In this document: piece after piece, positions 59,226 to 64,000 of the stretch
Position numbering within the stretch: position 1 is the first letter of the stretch
How the letters are laid out: the number at the start of each line of letters is the position of its first letter
DNA from: Paragordius varius
Taxonomy: Eukaryota > Nematomorpha
Direction: 5' to 3'
Length of the DNA stretch: 64,000 bases
NCBI GenBank assembly: GCA_964247055.1
Contig: OZ176060.1
Span: 1,488,001-1,552,000 of the forward strand
The notes under the pieces: generated by a model
Seen by the model: the letters and a program-made list of their open reading frames with translations, nothing else
What the model was told of the DNA's origin: nothing
Database searches by the model: none
Translations under genes and position numbers: made by a program

Positions 59226-59744
59226 GTAATTGTTATGCTTATTGATGGCACAGAATATTACATATATACATATAGAAAAATATTTTATACTTATATATTT
59301 TTTAAAACATATTTTAAATATAATCGTCCTAAAATTTATTTTATATGAATTTTTTCTTCTAATTAAATTTTTATATACAATGTTGATAATATTAGGCCCT
59401 CTATGCAGAAATAAATTTTATTTAACATAAAATTACAAAAGAAATTTAAATTGCAGCAAAATTTTTGGTTTTAATTATTTAAATAAATTGATATTATATT
59501 AAATATTTGTAAATCTAGGGTTATAATGTATGCACAAATTGTATATGCATTAGTAAATATTGAGTGTTTAATAAATCCAATAAAGCAATGCGATATAACT
59601 TTATTTTTCACCAATAAACATTTTTTACGTTGCTTTAGGTAATTGAATGTGCCGCCCCTCTGTTTTTCACATGTTTACTAGCATTTGTTATGTGTATTTT
59701 TTGTGAATAAGTTTCATCAACCAAAAATAACATTTGCATTTTGA
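59226..59744. other. P450 intron or 3' flank; no exon seen
   Basis: Begins with the GTAATT donor. The 66-codon ORF at 59230-59430 is isoleucine, leucine and phenylalanine rich and looks like chance. Confidence 0.5.
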
Positions 59745-59830
59745 ACACTTAAAGTCGATCTTTAAACATTTTAGGTTGATCCTACACTTCAAGTTGTTGG
59801 ACCTTGAACCTTAATTTGCTTTTTTATGAA
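59745..59830. repeat. Dispersed copy of the 21-bp minisatellite family
   Basis: Diverged units including CACTTCAAGTTGTTGGACCTTGAAC. Confidence 0.55.
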
Positions 59831-59999
59831 TTAAACCGTGTATCTTCATATATTTTATCATTTTTAACCTCTTCTCTTAATTAATCCAAACTTTTATCTC
59901 ACCACTATATATTTTTAAAATAATGTAAACATATTTTTAAAAATATCTTTTACCAAACAATTATTGATAAATATACGCATTGTTCCGACTTTTCAATAT

Positions 60000-61060
60000 G
60001 AAGCAATATAGAAATGGCAGAATTCTTAGACTCGCAAGCCCGAAATATGCATCATTTATAAAGAACATAATCAATGAGTGCTTCTACGATTGTTGAAATA
60101 TATTTCCCATATCGGCCAAATCTTATATTTGCACTAAATATCCTTATTACTCTTCAACTTGTTTCTGGTTTTATTTTTAATTGAACTTAAGCAGTAAATT
60201 CAGCTGAACGTTATACCTTAAATCACAATATTCATATATTTAAGGCAATTTGAGATGGGTTACAATATGCGTTTTATCCAAAGTTTCTCCATATTAAAAA
60301 TAACAAAGTGATTTTTAATATTTTAATCTTGCCTCTTCCTATACTTCTATCGGAAGCGTGTTTACATCTAGTGTAAATAGTTTATTGTTAATTAACTGAC
60401 ATTCTTGATAAAGTTTTTGGAAATTTAACGAATTCCTACACAAGAAATTTGTAATGATCCACTGTTGAATTAATAACGAATGTATTATTAGATGTAATGG
60501 ATATAGGTCGATTTGAAGGTCGGAAACTTACGAATCTATAGACGAAGTTTTTCAATAAATGCTTTCATCGAATCCTGTAGAGATATAATATTATCATTTG
60601 GCAATTCTAAATTTAAATTATTTAGATCAAAAAAATCTACTAAATAGAAGAATCCTAATTGAAAATCAGGGTTCGAAAAATCATGATACAGTTCCGATTT
60701 GCCGTGATTGTCCAAAAAAATAAAACTTCATTTTCAATTCGTATAGACGTCTTGGCATACTCATAGAGAGCAAGAAATAATGATAATTAGCTCATCACTT
60801 TTCGCATCAGAGTTATTTGATCTAGTATAAGGGCGCTACTTTTAAAAATATAACTACTAGACGTTTGTAAAAAATTTAACAGATATTTTGGCAGCGAACT
60901 GCCAAAGCCCGTCTGAGCAAAAAACAATGTGCTCCTATGATTAAGGCATTCTTTTGCTTCGTGAAAGTCACAAAACCAGATCTCATCTGGGGATTACCAT
61001 CGGTGCAAACCCGATTAGATTATCTTAGGTAAATAATTATCTTGAAAAAAGACAAGCGAA
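60000..61060 (-). mobile_element. hAT relic (ZBED/SCAND3-like)
   Basis: Minus strand: a LAAK-like segment near 60900, then HDFSNPDFQLGFFYLVDFFD, LNNLNLELPNDNIISLQDSM and KAFIEKLRL (60690-60530). This matches the conserved L.DIF..LN.LNL.LQG....I....KI.AF..KL.LW region of these transposases. Decayed, no ends found. If the P450 gene continues, this lies in its intron. Confidence 0.75.
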
Positions 61061-61790
61061 GATATTAACATATTTAGTTGACAATAACCTTCTATAAGGG
61101 TAAATGTATCAATAATCAAAAAATATTGATATTAGTTTCTGCGCGAGTTGACTTAGTTAAATATAAATGTTGTATAAAAGCATTAAATTGCATTTGAATG
61201 CATGGTCCAACTATAAATTTTTTTGGAAAATGGCTTGCGTACGAAATGACTTGCAATACTTAAAATATATTTAAGGGCCATAGGTTAAAATAATTTAAGC
61301 TCTGTGGTTAATTTTATCTATTAAAAATAATATATTTTAAAATCAAAAAGAAAAGAGTTGGTATTGAGCAGCAAAAAACGGAAGGGAAAAAAGAAAAAAA
61401 GCAGGCATAAGGTATGTAGATATAGGTTTACCATATCTTAAATTGGGAAAGATAAATACACTAAATTTATTTTGGTTGCTCTATCTTATAAAAATATCAA
61501 TTTTAAATTTAAATAATTTTAACATAATGGGTGGCATTAAGCAAGCACTAAGCAATTGAAGGTAGGCATAAATGATATGAACAGGATGAAGTTAAGAAAG
61601 GTAGACGCTTGAAGATAAAGTGGAGAGTTACAAATTAGGAGAAACAGCTGTTTATAAATATTGATAATACTAAAGGAGAATGATCAAGATTGAAGGTCAC
61701 GACCTCTTACAAATGAGTGATTTTTTATGTATTATTTAAAATAAAACTTTTAAATACCTATTTTTTTAAACTAAAATTAAAATTTATTAA
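61061..61790. other. No gene seen
   Basis: Includes a purine-rich run near 61360-61400; nothing recognised. Confidence 0.4.
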
Positions 61791-61794
61791 AATC

Positions 61795-61856
61795 CGGCGC
61801 CCCTTCAACTGTAGCGGTGCATCAGCCCCCCTTCCACCTCTTCTAGCCTCGCCACT
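61795..61856 (-). mobile_element. hAT-like terminus, solitary
   Basis: Read on the minus strand it starts CAGTGGCGAGGCTAGAAGAG and continues into GGGGGGC and GGGGCGCC motifs, similar in style to the ends of 47858-48227. Opposite end not found; the 72-codon ORF across it is an artefact. Confidence 0.45.
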
Positions 61857-62584
61857 GTCTAAAAGATCAATGCAAATAATTCTTGCTATATACAATTTGA
61901 CACTACTGGAAATATCTGTGCTTTCGCCATATTAAATTGCATAAAAGGTGAATTCTTAGTCGCCTTTAAGTTTGACTTTTATGGTAGTTCGCTATTTATC
62001 TATGCGGATAGTATTGTTCGATAAAGAAGAGTAGGGATGAATTTTATTAATACCCGAGTTCCATTGAACCGACTTGAAAATAGCTGGTTTAATTAAAATC
62101 TATCCGATGGTGTGGAGTTTCGGGTTTTTGACCAAAAGATATTTAAAGGAAGTTTAATTCCCATTATTATAATAATTTAGAGTTCGTGCGCATAAAATCG
62201 TTGGTAAAGCTTGTGGCAAATTACGCATTGTAGCAATGGTTCGCCATCCTTTTCCATCTTCATCATAAAGATACGGTATTAAGACTATTTTTAAGTTTAT
62301 TTAACTATAAATCCTGTTTAAGATCTAGTTCCTGGAAAACGGACTAAAATTTATTTAAATGAGTTTAATGTTTATTATTAATAGATAATTGGATTTTTAT
62401 ATTCTTTAATTTGTAAAAAAATACAGTAGTAAATAATTGCTTTTTTAAGTGCCAGTTTTGTAAATTTAACATTTATTTCATAAATATACATAAATAGTAT
62501 ATCTGAAAATTGGCGGCTCACCTAAGAATTTTTTATTATATAGATAATTTTTGGCCTTGATTCACTTGGATACAACACATTCAT
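61857..62584. other. No gene seen
   Basis: Nothing recognised. Confidence 0.4.
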
Positions 62585-63095
62585 TTCAGTCCTTCGATTT
62601 AATTTTAGGTAGTTGGATGCCACAGGCTTGTTTAAAATCAAATTTTTCAAAAAGCATGTAATTAATAGAAATCATTAAAAGTTCGCACTATATAACATTA
62701 ATAAACAGAAAAAAAAATTCAATAATATTGAGAGGCAAAAGGTAAATATTTAGCCAACATCTATGATAAGCTAAATATGAAATTAATGCAAATTCTACCA
62801 CTTTTTTGTTAATATTAATAACAAATGTGATTTTAATAAAATAAACTTTATTTTAAGATTAAATCAATAAACACAATATTTTGAAAAAATATTATAAAAT
62901 AAAAATGGCGCCCCAGTAGTTTGATACGTTACTTTTTTCCCAAAACTAAATTTTATTTAGATATTTTGGCTTACCTAATTTTCATTAGTATAGAAGCATA
63001 TATTCAAATTAGAACCGTTTCTTTCAGTAGTTTTTCAAAAATATCTGATTAAATATTGTCAGTATTTAGATCCCCCAAATCGATTCGAAGTGTTA
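62585..63095 (+). repeat. Dispersed repeat F2
   Basis: TTTCAGTCCTTCGATTTAAT, then GCTTGTTTAAAATCAAAT and later TTTCAGTAGTTTTTCAAA, as in 25750-26250. Confidence 0.6.
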
Positions 63096-63099
63096 TCAT

Positions 63100-63942
63100 A
63101 TAACTCAAAATTTTCATTAAAAGTTTTTGATATAGAGCCATATATTTTATAACATTAGAAAGAGCGCAAAACTGTATCTTTCGAATGGTAGTTGGTCATT
63201 TAAATCAATCTGATGTAAAGCTATTTGGGTTTATATGGTCAAAATTTCAAACCTTTAATAAGTGAAAATATTGTTACGTTGGTATAAAATTTAAAAAATC
63301 TCTGAAAATGCTTTTGGTTTGCTTTTTTTAATAAAAATTATATCAAAATTATACCTAGTGAATACTAAAATGCATTGTTATAACTGTAAATTAATTCATA
63401 ACCGCCATAAAGATTAAGAATACCTTATAAACTATTTCTAGTCTTTGATATTTTGAAATTTAAGCCATGCAAAGAAAATAATAAATAATCATATGATGGT
63501 AATTTTTTAAAAAAACAAAAATTGACACAAAAGAATTAAATAATTGTTGTAATCAAAAAAATTCTTTAGTTATCTTTTTAGACATTCATTGTCATCAACA
63601 CAAAGTGTGGCTATTTATCCATTAATTTTAATAATTCAATTAAGTAAAATGCTTTATCGTGGGTTTGTCGCTTTTTATGTCCAATATTAACAGTCAATGT
63701 CAAAAATATTAATATAAATTTTATAGAGTTTTCCTTACTCTTTCGAATGATATATCTATGATCTGTTGTATATTTTCAAAGAAAACCATTTTAGTAAAAT
63801 CGATAAAGAGGGCGCATAATCATGAAAAATCAAATTGTACTAAATCTTAGGTGGAATTATAATTTTAATTTCAGATTTACTGTTATAGTAGTTAATATCC
63901 GATACAGTAAACTCGAGTGGCAGAAAAATTTGTTGTTTTAAA
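63100..63942 (-). mobile_element. Foldback element copy, CACTAGACAA family
   Basis: Reverse-oriented copy of 2198-3271: GTCCAATATTAACAGTCAAT, TCTTTCGAATGATATAT, GAGGGCGCATAA and ACTCGAGTGGCAGAAAAATT occur in reversed order. The terminal CACTAG is lost. Confidence 0.7.
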
Positions 63943-64000
63943 TTATTGTTGTTACTAGTTATATTTTCTTTTACTGATTAAGAAAAATTAAATATGAAAA

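Noticed and set aside
1-64000. tRNA genes
   Set aside because: A few GGTTCGA-like B-box strings (for example near 8452 and 60668) lack a matching A box and cloverleaf arms.

Overview
This is a gene-poor, very A+T-rich stretch of a eukaryotic, almost certainly animal, nuclear genome. The signs are spliceosomal exons, a CYP3-clan-type cytochrome P450, a single-pass receptor with SEA-like and fibronectin III domains, and a dense load of old mobile DNA (hAT, mariner, RTE-like LINEs, a Penelope-like element and many short inverted-repeat elements). Element and P450 types suit an arthropod, but nothing fixes the group. No CRISPR array, rRNA or convincing tRNA gene was seen.

Host genes. Two gene fragments are well supported. 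At 9622-12290 (+) lies the 3' part of a receptor gene: SEA-like region, FN3 domain, membrane helix, 115-residue tail. At 58421-59225 (+) lies the 5' half of a P450 gene. Both can be read only if very small introns are removed: 25, 48, 81, 24, 34, 21 and 25 nt in the receptor and 23 nt in the P450. All are GT-AG and all keep the domain reading in phase. Introns this small are rare in animals and are the most interesting signal here. The receptor also has one ordinary 1.25-kb intron that holds a small transposon.

Layout. 1-9600: A+T-rich DNA with four inverted-repeat families, one carrying an 85-codon ORF (4930-5187). 13.1-15.7 kb: array of a 21-bp minisatellite embedded in a repeat with inverted ends. 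16.6-17.2 kb: two abutting hAT-type short elements. 17.2-21 kb: dispersed repeats. 21.4-24.2 and 35.5-37.4 kb: two RTE-like LINE copies (+) sharing the same defects. 26.3-27.0 kb: hAT relic. 27.3-29.3 kb: another APE-type LINE (-). 30.7-35.3 kb: a 4.6-kb hAT element (-) with recognisable ends. 37.7-42.5 kb: mariner relic, two head-to-head Penelope-like copies and a 319-bp tandem repeat, partly flanked by inverted repeats. 43.3-46.7 kb: nested insertions, including a foldback element with an exon-like ORF. 47.3-56.8 kb: small elements and hAT relics. 58-59.2 kb: P450. 60-64 kb: hAT relic and dispersed repeats.

No pathway or operon-like cooperation is seen. The two host genes appear unrelated. 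All calls come from reading the sequence and remembered family motifs; no database search was run.
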